Assembly: GCF_030547685.1 (NCBI RefSeq)
Contig: NZ_JAUOQM010000035.1
Coordinates: 70,587 to 110,869, forward strand
DNA length: 40,283 nt
Direction of reading: 5' to 3'
Origin: Gilvimarinus sp. 2_MG-2023
Lineage (GTDB): Bacteria > Pseudomonadota > Gammaproteobacteria > Pseudomonadales > Cellvibrionaceae
The notes below the pieces were generated by a model that saw only the letters and a list, made by a program, of their open reading frames with translations, was not told where the DNA came from and did not search any database. Position numbers and translations under genes: made by a program. Of this stretch, positions 29,252-37,287 are shown piece after piece; within the stretch, counting starts at the first letter, position 1, and every line of letters starts with the position of its first letter.

Positions 29252-29977
29252 ATGAAATCCAATACCTACCGGCTGGATCGCTATATAAGTCAGTACAGTG
29301 AGTATTCGCAGGCCGATGTTCGGGTGTTAATTGCGCAAAAGCGGATTGTACTGGATGGCAAGCCCGCCGACTCCATAGCGCAGCGCGTTACCAAGTTTAC
29401 CCATGTGGTGCTCGATGGCGTCTGCTTAAACGACACACAACCGGCGTATATCATGCTCAACAAGCCCGCCGGTATTGTGAGCGCGACACAAGATCAGCAG
29501 CACACCACAGTGCTCGATTTGATTGAGCACCCACAAAAAGACGAGTTACACCTAGTCGGCAGACTCGATTTTAATACCACGGGCTTGGTGTTGTTAACCA
29601 ACGATGGCCGTTGGTCGCGCCGTATTAGCTTGCCCGCCACCAAGCTTCCCAAAACCTACGAAGTGACTTTGGCCCAGCCGTTGCGTCAGGAGTATGAGGC
29701 GGTGTTTGCCGCCGGTGTGTACTTCGCCTATGAAAATATCACCACCCAACCGGCACAGCTGGAGATTGTCAGCGATTATTGTGCACGCTTAACGTTAGTG
29801 GAGGGTAAGTACCATCAGGTTAAACGCATGTTTGGGGTGTTTGATAACGAGGTGACAAGCCTGCATCGGATTAGCGTGGGGCCAATTCGGTTGGGCGATT
29901 TAGCCCCTGGCGCCACTCGCCCGCTCAGCGCCGAAGAGGTTGCCTGTGTCGATATCGCTGAAGCCGCTAATACCTAG
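29252..29977 (+). CDS. rsuA: Ribosomal small-subunit pseudouridine synthase RsuA-type
   Basis: Converts a specific uridine to pseudouridine in rRNA, for RsuA U516 of 16S rRNA. The 241 residues contain an N-terminal S4 RNA-binding domain (about 5-55, opening RLDRYISQYSEYSQADVRVLI), then the catalytic domain with LNKPAGIVSAT, the active-site motif GRLDFNTTGLVLLTNDG with the catalytic Asp in RLD, and the C-terminal EGKYHQVKRMFG. Length and S4 domain favour RsuA over RluE/RluB, but the exact target is inferred. A small hairpin (29238-29250, GCGCT/AGCGC) ends just before the ATG and could hide its ribosome site. The gene ends 21 bases from the convergent DUF3859 gene. Confidence 0.88.
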   Translation: MKSNTYRLDRYISQYSEYSQADVRVLIAQKRIVLDGKPADSIAQRVTKFTHVVLDGVCLNDTQPAYIMLNKPAGIVSATQDQQHTTVLDLIEHPQKDELHLVGRLDFNTTGLVLLTNDGRWSRRISLPATKLPKTYEVTLAQPLRQEYEAVFAAGVYFAYENITTQPAQLEIVSDYCARLTLVEGKYHQVKRMFGVFDNEVTSLHRISVGPIRLGDLAPGATRPLSAEEVACVDIAEAANT

Positions 29978-29998
29978 TACACCGGCGTTACGCAAACC

Positions 29999-30400
29999 CT
30001 AATTGGCCGACTCGGTAGGCAGTAAGCGAAACGTTTTATCGGTAATAATCTCGCCATCAATCGCCAGTGTAATACGCCACGGGCCTTGTTTGTTGCCGAT
30101 CGGCTTCCAAATGGTGTCGCCAATAAAAAAATTCCAGTCGTTTTGGCGTATGTACTCTTCGCCGCTGAACGGTGGCAGAGGGTTGCCGGTTTCATCGGGA
30201 ATGTCGGGGTGATAAATACAGTACTGTAGCTTCTTATTCTTGGCTTTTTTGATGTTGGCAATATAGCCAAACTCAATGCCTTCCTCACAGGGAATATCAA
30301 AGGTCGATTTCAGCAGTGTCGGTAATGATTTGGCGCTGTGATCCCACGGCGTATAAATACCCCAATTTTTTATCCGAACTTCCGGTTTTTTCTTGGCCAT
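29999..30400 (-). CDS. DUF3859-like cytosolic protein
   Basis: A 133-residue protein without signal peptide or membrane segment. It resembles the DUF3859 family: an N-terminal strand region with KNWGIYTPWD, then FDIPCEEGIEFGYIANI, and a C-terminal portion with GPWRITLAIDGEIITDKTFRL that suggests an immunoglobulin-like beta fold. Function is unknown. The start ATG complements CAT at 30398-30400. It is the last accessory gene before ftsB and is divergent from it. Family assignment is from memory of the pattern and moderately sure; the reading frame itself is convincing. Confidence 0.72.
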   Translation of the reverse strand: MAKKKPEVRIKNWGIYTPWDHSAKSLPTLLKSTFDIPCEEGIEFGYIANIKKAKNKKLQYCIYHPDIPDETGNPLPPFSGEEYIRQNDWNFFIGDTIWKPIGNKQGPWRITLAIDGEIITDKTFRLLPTESAN

Positions 30401-30491
30401 AGTACGTAAGTGTTTTGCATGAGTCGCTATTTTAACCTTCTCAGTGCGCTATATATAGCCTCGGTTGGGCAGCTGCGCTAAACTGCCGCCT

Positions 30492-30767
30492 ATGAAATGG
30501 TTGCTGGCAATTCTCGTGGTTTTGTTTGTGGGGCTGCAATACCGACTTTGGGTCGGTGAGGGCAGTTATGCTCATCGCGCCCGCCTACAAGACGATATTG
30601 CCCGCCAGCAAGCCGAGAATGACCGCCTGCGTGAGCGCAACCGGGTCTTAGCGATCGAGGTGACCGACCTTAAGAATGGTCACAAAGTGATCGAGGCGCG
30701 TGCGCGGCAAGATATGGGGATGATTAAAGAAGGTGAGACCTTTTTTATGACTCCCTCGGCGCAATAA
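30492..30767 (+). CDS. ftsB: Cell division protein FtsB
   Basis: Small bitopic inner-membrane protein of 91 residues that forms the FtsQLB complex and signals to the septal synthase. It has an N-terminal transmembrane helix (about 2-20, KWLLAILVVLFVGLQYRLW) followed by a periplasmic coiled coil (about 28-65) and the short C-terminal segment ARQDMGMIKEGETFF typical of FtsB. The frame is open upstream to 30465, but ATG 30492 puts the helix at the N-terminus as in the family. It resumes the Pseudomonas-type gene order that eno left; ispD follows 6 bases later. Confidence 0.94.
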   Translation: MKWLLAILVVLFVGLQYRLWVGEGSYAHRARLQDDIARQQAENDRLRERNRVLAIEVTDLKNGHKVIEARARQDMGMIKEGETFFMTPSAQ

Positions 30768-30773
30768 CCGAAT

Positions 30774-31472
30774 ATGTCTGAATCTGCCACCTATTGGGCG
30801 GTTGTACCCGCCGCCGGAGTCGGGAAGCGTTTGGGCGGCGCTATCCCCAAACAGTATCAGCGCATTTTGGGTAAAACCCTGTTAGAGCACACCTTAGATA
30901 AACTCCTGGCGGTGAGCGCAATTGAGAAAATCATTGTCGCGCTCAGCCCCGTCGATACCTATTGGTCCGAGCTGTCCTGTCGTCATCATGCCCGAATTGC
31001 CACCGTAATCGGCGGGCAGGAGCGGGCCGATTCGGTGCTCAGTGCGCTTAATGGGTTGCCGCAAGATACCACGATCAATCACTGGGTATTGGTTCATGAT
31101 GCTGCGCGGCCCTGTGTTGTGCTGGAAGATATCCACGCACTAATGGCAAACCCTACCGAGCAGGGCGCTATTTTAGCGACCCCTGTCAGTGACACCGTTA
31201 AATCAGTTCGAGGGAAAGACATTACGGCTACCGTCGACCGAACGGCTTTGTGGTCAGCACAAACGCCGCAAATGTTTCCGTTACACGCTCTGCGCCAAGC
31301 ATTAACGGATGCTCTAGCACAAAAACGACCGGTAACAGATGAAGCCAGTGCAATGGAGTTGGCCGGTTGGCAACCCCAGGTGGTAGCGGCAAGCCGACAC
31401 AACATTAAAGTGACCCATCCGGAAGACCTAGCCTTGGCAGAGCTAATTTTAACCAATCAATTAAAAGGGTAA
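30774..31472 (+). CDS. ispD: 2-C-methyl-D-erythritol 4-phosphate cytidylyltransferase
   Basis: IspD transfers CMP from CTP to methylerythritol phosphate in the non-mevalonate isoprenoid pathway. The 232 residues contain the nucleotide-binding N-terminus VVPAAGVGKRLGGAIPKQY, the VHDAARPCV motif in the middle, and DTVKSVRG, TVDRTALWSAQTPQMF and VTDEASAMEL, closing with NIKVTHPEDLALAE. All match the family. It sits 6 bases after ftsB and 3 bases before ispF, an arrangement found in most gammaproteobacteria. Its CTP substrate is made by PyrG. Confidence 0.97.
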   Translation: MSESATYWAVVPAAGVGKRLGGAIPKQYQRILGKTLLEHTLDKLLAVSAIEKIIVALSPVDTYWSELSCRHHARIATVIGGQERADSVLSALNGLPQDTTINHWVLVHDAARPCVVLEDIHALMANPTEQGAILATPVSDTVKSVRGKDITATVDRTALWSAQTPQMFPLHALRQALTDALAQKRPVTDEASAMELAGWQPQVVAASRHNIKVTHPEDLALAELILTNQLKG

Positions 31473-31475
31473 ATC

Positions 31476-31955
31476 ATGCGAATTGGGCAGGGCTTTGATG
31501 TCCATAAATTTGGGCCGGGGGATAAAATAGCCATTGGTGGGGTAGTGATACCACACTCACAATCGCTGGTGGCCCATTCCGATGGAGACGTTCTATTGCA
31601 CGCTCTGTGCGATGCACTGCTGGGCGCCTGTGGGTTGGGGGACATCGGTAAACATTTCCCCGATACCGACCCGCAGTACCGCGGTGCCAACAGCCGCGAG
31701 CTGCTGCGTTTAGTGATGAGTAAAGTCAAAGCTGACGGGTGGCGAGTAAGCAATGCCGACATGACCATCATTGCCGAGGCTCCCAAAATGGCGCCTTATA
31801 TAGCGAATATGTGCGAGGCTATCGCCCAAGACTTGGCTTGTTCCATCTCTCAAATTAATGTTAAAGCCACCACCACCGAAAAGCTCGGCTTTACCGGCCG
31901 GGGCGAAGGTATAGCCGCCCAAGCGGTGGTGTTGTTGGCGCCTATTCAGATATAA
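31476..31955 (+). CDS. ispF: 2-C-methyl-D-erythritol 2,4-cyclodiphosphate synthase
   Basis: IspF cyclises the CDP-methylerythritol phosphate intermediate, releasing CMP, two steps after IspD. The 159-residue length is standard. Seen: the zinc ligands in GFDVHKF (D, H), [20 protein letters not shown] with the family signature, [10 protein letters not shown], and the C-terminal [24 protein letters not shown]. The gene lies 3 bases after ispD and 3 before truD. Confidence 0.97.
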   Translation: MRIGQGFDVHKFGPGDKIAIGGVVIPHSQSLVAHSDGDVLLHALCDALLGACGLGDIGKHFPDTDPQYRGANSRELLRLVMSKVKADGWRVSNADMTIIAEAPKMAPYIANMCEAIAQDLACSISQINVKATTTEKLGFTGRGEGIAAQAVVLLAPIQI

Positions 31956-31958
31956 CCT

Positions 31959-32927
31959 ATGACCGAATTTTCATTAGACTTCCCTTACGCTTATTCAGGC
32001 CCCAGCGCTGAGGCGGATTTACGCCGTACCAACAGCGACTTTATGGTGTTTGAGGACTTAGGCTTTGAGCTGGCCGGTGAGGGCGAGCACGTTTTTTTAC
32101 ACGTACAAAAAGACGGCGACAACACCGAGTGGTTAGCGCGCCAGATTGCCAAACTGGCTGGCGTCGAGTCGCGCGATGTGGGCTACTGTGGGCAGAAAGA
32201 CCGGCACGCGATTACCCGTCAGTGGTTTAGTGTGTATTTGCCTAAAGGCGATGACCCCGATTGGGCGTCGCTCAGCTCAGACTCTGTGCACGTGATTGAA
32301 ACCGTACGCCACCGGCAAAAGTTGCGCCGAGGCCAGCACCGCGCTAACCAGTTTGTGCTCTGGCTGCGCGACGTGACGGGTGACCGGGTAGCTCTGGAGT
32401 ACATCCTGACCCAAATTGCAAAGCAAGGTGTACCGAACTACTTTGGCGAGCAGCGCTTTGGTATCGATGCGGGTAATCTACACGCGGCCGAGCGCATGTT
32501 GGTGGCCGGTAGCACCATTAAAAATCGCAGTAAAAAAGCCATGGTGCTATCGGCGGCTCGTTCGTGGCTATTCAATCAAGTACTGGCGGCACGGGTAGAA
32601 AATGGAAGTTGGTTCCAAGTGCTCGAGGGCGAAATCACCGAAGGTGAGTTGCCTACAGGCCCTTTGTGGGGGCGTGGCCGTTTAGCCTCCAGCGATGAAG
32701 TGCTCGCTTTGGAAAGCGATATCTTGAATCCTTGGCAACACTGGTGCGAGCCGCTGGAGTTTACCGGTCTTAAACAAGACCGGCGGGCGTTAGTCAGCCG
32801 GGTCTCCCAGCTTGACTGGCAGTGGCAGGCGGATGACTTACGCTTACAATTTGAGCTGCCTGTGGGGGCTTATGCCACCGCTGTCGTGCGCGAATTGGCG
32901 CGGGTGCGCACCGTATTGAGCGAGTAG
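31959..32927 (+). CDS. truD: tRNA pseudouridine(13) synthase TruD
   Basis: TruD modifies U13 of tRNA-Glu and some other tRNAs. The 322 residues include the N-terminal LRRTNSDFMVFEDLGFEL, the catalytic region GYCGQKDRHAITRQWFS with the active-site Asp in KDR, GQHRANQFVLWLRDV, and the PNYFGEQRFG motif. The protein is a little shorter than the E. coli form (about 349). In Pseudomonas it is followed by surE; here pcm follows directly. Confidence 0.96.
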   Translation: MTEFSLDFPYAYSGPSAEADLRRTNSDFMVFEDLGFELAGEGEHVFLHVQKDGDNTEWLARQIAKLAGVESRDVGYCGQKDRHAITRQWFSVYLPKGDDPDWASLSSDSVHVIETVRHRQKLRRGQHRANQFVLWLRDVTGDRVALEYILTQIAKQGVPNYFGEQRFGIDAGNLHAAERMLVAGSTIKNRSKKAMVLSAARSWLFNQVLAARVENGSWFQVLEGEITEGELPTGPLWGRGRLASSDEVLALESDILNPWQHWCEPLEFTGLKQDRRALVSRVSQLDWQWQADDLRLQFELPVGAYATAVVRELARVRTVLSE

Positions 32928-32942
32928 GCCGATGTCGAATTA

Positions 32943-32951
32943 TGCTATAGT
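32943..32951 (+). promoter_or_regulatory. Extended -10 promoter for pcm
   Basis: TGCTATAGT in the truD-pcm gap fits TGn plus a -10 hexamer matching five of six bases, followed by GGCCGACC. It gives pcm and the genes after it a start of transcription near 32958 independent of truD. Confidence 0.45.
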
Positions 32952-33030
32952 GGCCGACCAAAATACTGACAATGTATAGAAAAATACAGAGGGTAAGGGG
33001 TTGAATAATCTTAACTTAGAGGGCGTTGGT

Positions 33031-33675
33031 ATGACCTCCCAGCGCACTCGGGAGCGGTTGATCCAGCGACTGGTAGACCAAGGAGTGGCCGATCTGCGCG
33101 TGCTGGATGTTATTCGTAACACCCCTCGCCACTGGTTTTTGGATGAAGCTTTGTCGCACCGCGCCTACGAAGACTCAGCCCTCCCTATTGGCTACGGTCA
33201 AACACTGTCCCAGCCTTATATTGTCGCCCGCATGACGGAAATCCTGCTGGGCGCCTGCGGCAAAACCCCAGAGAGGGTATTAGAGGTAGGCACCGGTTCC
33301 GGTTATCAAACCGCCGTACTGGCCCAATTAGTGGGGCAAGTGTATTCGGTGGAGCGTATTAAACCGCTGCAAGACAAAGCCCGTACCCGCTTGCGCGAGC
33401 TAGGCCTGCGCAACGTGATGTTTACCCACGCCGATGGCGGTTTCGGTTGGCCGCAAAAAGGCCCTTTCGATGCCATTCTAAGCGCGGCAGCCCCTGCGGT
33501 AATTCCCGAAGACTTAAAGCAGCAACTAGCGCCTGGCGGGGTAATGGTTATTCCCGCCGGTGGCGAGCAACAAAGCTTGTACCTAGTGGTGCGCGAGCAC
33601 GATGCCGACTCGTTTATCACGCAAGAATTAGAACCGGTTAAATTTGTTCCACTATTATCGGGTACCACTCGCTGA
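33031..33675 (+). CDS. pcm: Protein-L-isoaspartate O-methyltransferase
   Basis: Pcm methylates isoaspartyl residues in aged proteins using S-adenosylmethionine so they can return to aspartate, a stationary-phase repair function. Seen: the N-terminal [13 protein letters not shown], the family's [19 protein letters not shown] segment, the SAM motif [18 protein letters not shown], and [14 protein letters not shown] at 33001 is also in frame and also preceded by AGAGGG; ATG 33031 is chosen because [10 protein letters not shown] is where the family begins. This form has 214 residues. Its stop codon overlaps the next start (TGATG). Confidence 0.95.
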   Translation: MTSQRTRERLIQRLVDQGVADLRVLDVIRNTPRHWFLDEALSHRAYEDSALPIGYGQTLSQPYIVARMTEILLGACGKTPERVLEVGTGSGYQTAVLAQLVGQVYSVERIKPLQDKARTRLRELGLRNVMFTHADGGFGWPQKGPFDAILSAAAPAVIPEDLKQQLAPGGVMVIPAGGEQQSLYLVVREHDADSFITQELEPVKFVPLLSGTTR

Positions 33676-34613
33676 TGCGTTGGCAAGGTTTGCGTCCGTA
33701 CTTGTCAATACTGTTAAAAGGCATGGCCATGGGGGCGGCGGATATCGTGCCCGGCGTGTCTGGCGGTACCATCGCCTTTATTACAGGTATTTATGAGCGG
33801 CTATTAAAAGCATTAAAGTCTTGCACACCCATGGCGCTGGTTGTACTCAAGAGAGAAGGTGTTGCGGCTTTTTGGCGTGCCATCGATGGTTCCTTCTTGG
33901 CCACGCTCTTTGCCGGGGTGATACTCAGTATAGTTTTATTCTCTCACGCCATTGTATTGCTACTCGATAATTACCCTCTGCAAATATGGGGTTTTTTCTT
34001 TGGTTTAATACTCGCTTCTTCTTGGTTTTTAGCCAAAACCATTCACCTTCGGCACTGGCGGCCGCTTTTGTTGATTGTGACCGGGGCACTGGCCGCCATT
34101 GCCTTTGCCACTATTAAGCCGGTGGATGTACCGGTGAATGGTGTAACGGTATTCTTATCGGGCGCTATTGCTATTTGCGCCATGATTTTACCCGGTGTAT
34201 CGGGCAGTTTTTTATTGTTAGTACTGGGCATGTACGCGGTCATGATAAAAGCTGTAACCGAGGCGAATTTTGTGGTGTTGGGGGCATTTATGGCCGGCTG
34301 TGTTTTCGGTTTGCTGGTGTTTTCGCATTTTTTATATTGGCTGCTGCAGCGTTTTCATCAAAGCACCATTGCGGTGTTAACCGGTTTTTTGGTAGGTGCT
34401 GCCGTAGTAGTCTGGCCTTGGAAGCAAATATTGCTTACACAGCTCAATCGCCACGGCGAACAAGTCGTGGTCGCACAAAAGAATGTGTGGCCTTGGGTGT
34501 ACGACACAGGGGCCGGTCAGAGTTCGCAATGGTTATCGGTTATATTACTGGCACTGGTGGGGGCGTTGATTATTTTAGCCCTGGAGCGGATGGCCTTAAT
34601 GGGTAAAAAATAA
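33675..34613 (+). CDS. DUF368 (PopT-type) membrane protein, probable undecaprenyl-phosphate translocase
   Basis: Inner-membrane protein of 312 residues with about eight to nine hydrophobic helices. It carries the two DUF368 half-repeats: GAADIVPGVSGGTIAFITG near residues 16-34 and MILPGVSGSFLLLVLGMY near 173-190. Proteins of this family (PopT) have been shown to return undecaprenyl phosphate, the lipid carrier of peptidoglycan and O-antigen synthesis, to the cytosolic face. The start ATG overlaps the pcm stop (TGATG), so translation is probably coupled. The next gene, nlpD, is also an envelope gene, which fits. Function is inferred from family. Confidence 0.92.
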   Translation: MRWQGLRPYLSILLKGMAMGAADIVPGVSGGTIAFITGIYERLLKALKSCTPMALVVLKREGVAAFWRAIDGSFLATLFAGVILSIVLFSHAIVLLLDNYPLQIWGFFFGLILASSWFLAKTIHLRHWRPLLLIVTGALAAIAFATIKPVDVPVNGVTVFLSGAIAICAMILPGVSGSFLLLVLGMYAVMIKAVTEANFVVLGAFMAGCVFGLLVFSHFLYWLLQRFHQSTIAVLTGFLVGAAVVVWPWKQILLTQLNRHGEQVVVAQKNVWPWVYDTGAGQSSQWLSVILLALVGALIILALERMALMGKK

Positions 34614-34753
34614 GCATAAAAAAGTGCTTAAAGATCACTATTAGGCCATTTTAATGGCGCAGGTTAAGATAAATTTCTAATAACCACGGTTTATTAATTG
34701 CCAAATCAAATAAGCCGCTGTTATTTATATTGAGTCATTGGGAGCCGCACTGT

Positions 34754-35593
34754 ATGTTTTTTGCCCCAGGTCAAAAATGGCACCTAATTAAACTGTTCAC
34801 AATATTGAACACTTTGATATTGGCAGCTTGTTCCTCGGCTCCGCCGGCTCAAGTTACCGACCGCGAGCAGCCGCCCACGCGAAAAATTCTGATCCATTCG
34901 GTGGCGCCCAATGAAACCCTTTACAGTATTGCTTGGCGTTACGGCCTTGATTATCGGCAATTGGCGCGCCATAACGGCATAGGTGCCCCTTATACAATCT
35001 ACGCAACTCAGCAGCTGCGGCTCGATATCAGCGATGCCTCAAAGCGTCAGCCACCGCCTAAAATCGCTCGCCGAGAGCCCGTTAAACCTCCCAAAGTAAC
35101 GCCTCAAAAGCCTGCGCCTAAGGTGCAGGAAAATGCGAATGCTACTCAACCCCCAGTTCGACGTTCTGAAAATAAAACAACCACACAAGTTGCAGCAACT
35201 CCTCCGGCCACTATTCGCAGTCCACTTTCTTGGCGCTGGCCGGTAAGTGGCAAAGTGATAGCGGGCTATAGCTCATCCGGTGGATTAAATAAAGGTGTTG
35301 ATATTGGTGGAAAATTAGGTGAGTCTGTAGTTGCAGCCGCCGGTGGCTATGTTGTTTACGCCGGATCTGGCTTGCGAGGGTACGGCAAATTAGTGATCGT
35401 TAAACACAATGACACCTACCTAAGCGCCTATGCTCATAACCGAGCGCTGAGTGTAAAAGAAGGTGACACTGTTAAAGCCGGTCAAAAAATTGCTGAACTA
35501 GGTTCTAGCGGCACCGATAAAGAGAAATTACATTTCGAAATTCGGCGCGATGGTAAACCGGTAAACCCACTGACGTATTTGCCCAAGCGTTAA
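34754..35593 (+). CDS. nlpD: Murein hydrolase activator NlpD
   Basis: Outer-membrane lipoprotein that activates the amidase AmiC at the septum. From ATG 34754 the protein has 279 residues: signal peptide with lipobox LAAC (C26), a LysM peptidoglycan-binding domain (about 48-92, HSVAPNETLYSIAWRYGLD), a Pro/Lys/Gln-rich linker, and a LytM/M23 domain (about 165-275). The zinc ligands of active M23 enzymes are missing (GVDIGG instead of HxGxD, and LHFEIR at the C-terminal site), as expected for a non-catalytic activator. A TTG at 34730 is in frame, but GGGAG (34740-34744) lies nine bases before ATG 34754. rpoS follows, and the rpoS promoter often lies inside nlpD. Confidence 0.94.
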   Translation: MFFAPGQKWHLIKLFTILNTLILAACSSAPPAQVTDREQPPTRKILIHSVAPNETLYSIAWRYGLDYRQLARHNGIGAPYTIYATQQLRLDISDASKRQPPPKIARREPVKPPKVTPQKPAPKVQENANATQPPVRRSENKTTTQVAATPPATIRSPLSWRWPVSGKVIAGYSSSGGLNKGVDIGGKLGESVVAAAGGYVVYAGSGLRGYGKLVIVKHNDTYLSAYAHNRALSVKEGDTVKAGQKIAELGSSGTDKEKLHFEIRRDGKPVNPLTYLPKR

Positions 35594-35715
35594 TCGGTTA
35601 CCCAGCGTTAAGAAATGTTCTACAGGATGTAGTAATAGAGTGCCGCTAACGTTTACGGCCATATGGCGAAGGCAATAGTTAAGTTGCCGCAGAGGATCCA
35701 ATAAGGGGGCCTGAT

Positions 35716-36729
35716 ATGCCAGTTAGAAACAGGGAAACAACCAGTGCTACTGATCTTAAAGATCAAGTAGTTGCCCAATCCATCGATACCGGTGCCGATG
35801 TTGCCGAAGTGCAACTCGACGAGCCGCCGGCCAGTAAGACATCTGCACGAAAACCGCGAAGAAGCTCACCGGAACGTCTCGCCTCCGACAATTCAGCACT
35901 TGATGCCACCCAGCTTTATTTAAATGAAATTGGTTTCTCTCCACTGTTAACCGCCGAAGAAGAAGTGTATTTCTCACGCCGAGCGCTAAAAGGCTGTGAT
36001 GCATCGCGCAAACGCATGATTGAGAGCAACTTGCGTTTGGTGGTGAAAATATCCCGCCGTTATGTCAACCGCGGCTTGGCGCTGCTCGATTTAATTGAAG
36101 AGGGTAATTTGGGGCTAATACGCGCGGTGGAAAAATTCGACCCCGAGCGCGGTTTTCGCTTCTCTACCTACGCCACTTGGTGGATTCGCCAAACCATTGA
36201 GCGGGCCATCATGAATCAAACACGCACGATTCGCCTGCCGATTCATGTAGTTAAAGAGCTAAATGTTTATTTGCGTGCAGCCCGCGAACTCACTCAAAAG
36301 CTTGATCATGAACCCACCGCAGACGACATTGCCACTATGTTGGACAAGCCGGTCGGTGATGTAGAGCGTATGCTCGGTCTTAATGAGCGCGTTACCTCGG
36401 TGGATGTTCCCATTGGTAATTCGTCAGATCGCGCCGTGGTGGACACGATTGCCGATACTCATGAGTCGGACCCAGCTGCGTTAATGCAAGACGACGATAT
36501 TAATCACAGTCTCGACCACTGGTTAGATGATTTGAGTGAAAAGCAGCGCGAAGTCTTAGCGCGCCGCTTTGGCCTTCGCGGCCATGAGGTGAGTACACTT
36601 GAGCAAGTGGGCAAAGCCATTGGCTTAACCCGTGAGCGAGTGCGTCAAATTCAAGTCGAAGCGCTGCGTCGTCTGCGCGATATTCTGGAAAAGCAAGGGC
36701 TTAACAGCGAGAGCTTATTTAACGTTTAA
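35716..36729 (+). CDS. rpoS: RNA polymerase sigma factor RpoS
   Basis: Stationary-phase and general stress sigma factor. The 337 residues compare with 330 in E. coli. Region 1.2 is seen as [21 protein letters not shown], region 2 as [18 protein letters not shown] with [22 protein letters not shown] and [19 protein letters not shown] (2.3-2.4), region 3 as [18 protein letters not shown], and region 4 as [12 protein letters not shown] with the helix-turn-helix [18 protein letters not shown]. An N-terminal extension rich in charged residues precedes region 1.2. AAGGGGG lies before the ATG. The 122-base leader from nlpD shows no clear promoter. A perfect terminator follows. Confidence 0.97.
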   Translation: MPVRNRETTSATDLKDQVVAQSIDTGADVAEVQLDEPPASKTSARKPRRSSPERLASDNSALDATQLYLNEIGFSPLLTAEEEVYFSRRALKGCDASRKRMIESNLRLVVKISRRYVNRGLALLDLIEEGNLGLIRAVEKFDPERGFRFSTYATWWIRQTIERAIMNQTRTIRLPIHVVKELNVYLRAARELTQKLDHEPTADDIATMLDKPVGDVERMLGLNERVTSVDVPIGNSSDRAVVDTIADTHESDPAALMQDDDINHSLDHWLDDLSEKQREVLARRFGLRGHEVSTLEQVGKAIGLTRERVRQIQVEALRRLRDILEKQGLNSESLFNV

Positions 36730-36758
36730 TCTCACGCTTTACCAGAGTGAGCTGACAG

Positions 36759-36797
36759 CCACAAAAAAAGCCGCGCAGTGCGCGGCTTTTTTTGTGG
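36759..36797. terminator. Bidirectional terminator between rpoS and fdxA
   Basis: Perfect inverted repeat of 18 bases with a three-base AGT loop. The arms carry seven A on one side and seven T on the other flanking GCCGCGC. It can stop both rpoS and the oppositely directed fdxA/mutS transcripts. Confidence 0.9.
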
Positions 36798-36832
36798 TAC
36801 TTTTTTGTTGTACCTAAGGTTGTCGCTAAATT

Positions 36833-37156
36833 CTAGCGCTCCAGGTATTGCAGCTTACCCTCAACGCCATCCCACTCTTCGGCATCGGCCGGGGCGTCTT
36901 TCTTCTCAGTAATATTAGGCCAAACTTCGGCCAACTCTGCGTTTAACTCGGTAAACACTTCCTGATCTTCCGGCACTTCATCTTCCGAGAAAATAGCATC
37001 AACCGGACACTCAGGCTCACACAAGGCGCAATCGATACACTCGTCGGGGTGAATTACCAAAAAATTGGGGCCTTCATAGAAGCAGTCGACCGGGCATACC
37101 TCAACACAGTCGGTGTGTTTACATTTAATGCAGTTATCCCCAACTACGAACGTCAT
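36833..37156 (-). CDS. fdxA: Seven-iron ferredoxin FdxA
   Basis: Small electron carrier of 107 residues with one [3Fe-4S] and one [4Fe-4S] cluster. Cysteines are arranged as [17 protein letters not shown] in the N-terminal half and [12 protein letters not shown] in the second. The C-terminal extension (about residues 60-107) is typical of the Azotobacter FdI-type proteins found next to rpoS and mutS in Pseudomonas. It is transcribed away from mutS on the minus strand, with its own likely promoter just upstream. Confidence 0.96.
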   Translation of the reverse strand: MTFVVGDNCIKCKHTDCVEVCPVDCFYEGPNFLVIHPDECIDCALCEPECPVDAIFSEDEVPEDQEVFTELNAELAEVWPNITEKKDAPADAEEWDGVEGKLQYLER

Positions 37157-37195
37157 TGCGTGACTCCACGGTTACCAATATTTTAAAAGTGGGGC

Positions 37196-37204
37196 ATTTT
37201 ACCA
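37196..37204 (-). promoter_or_regulatory. Extended -10 promoter for fdxA
   Basis: On the minus strand TGGTAAAAT, an extended -10 with five of six hexamer bases, about 40 bases before the fdxA ATG. A GC-rich discriminator (GCCCCAC) follows. It lies in the 131-base gap after mutS. Confidence 0.45.
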
Positions 37205-37287
37205 GCATTTGCAAGTTTTGGTAGGGGCAAGTCGCCTCTAACTCACGGTTAATTAAGCTGTTTTATGCGACTGAAAATCGTTTTTAT

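Noticed and set aside
12388-30430. Prophage, integrative element or genomic island with attachment sites
   Set aside because: No integrase, phage structural gene, tRNA gene or flanking direct repeat was seen at either edge.
36730-36832. RsmZ-like small RNA between rpoS and fdxA
   Set aside because: Only 103 bases are available and most are occupied by the terminator; no series of GGA-bearing hairpins is present.
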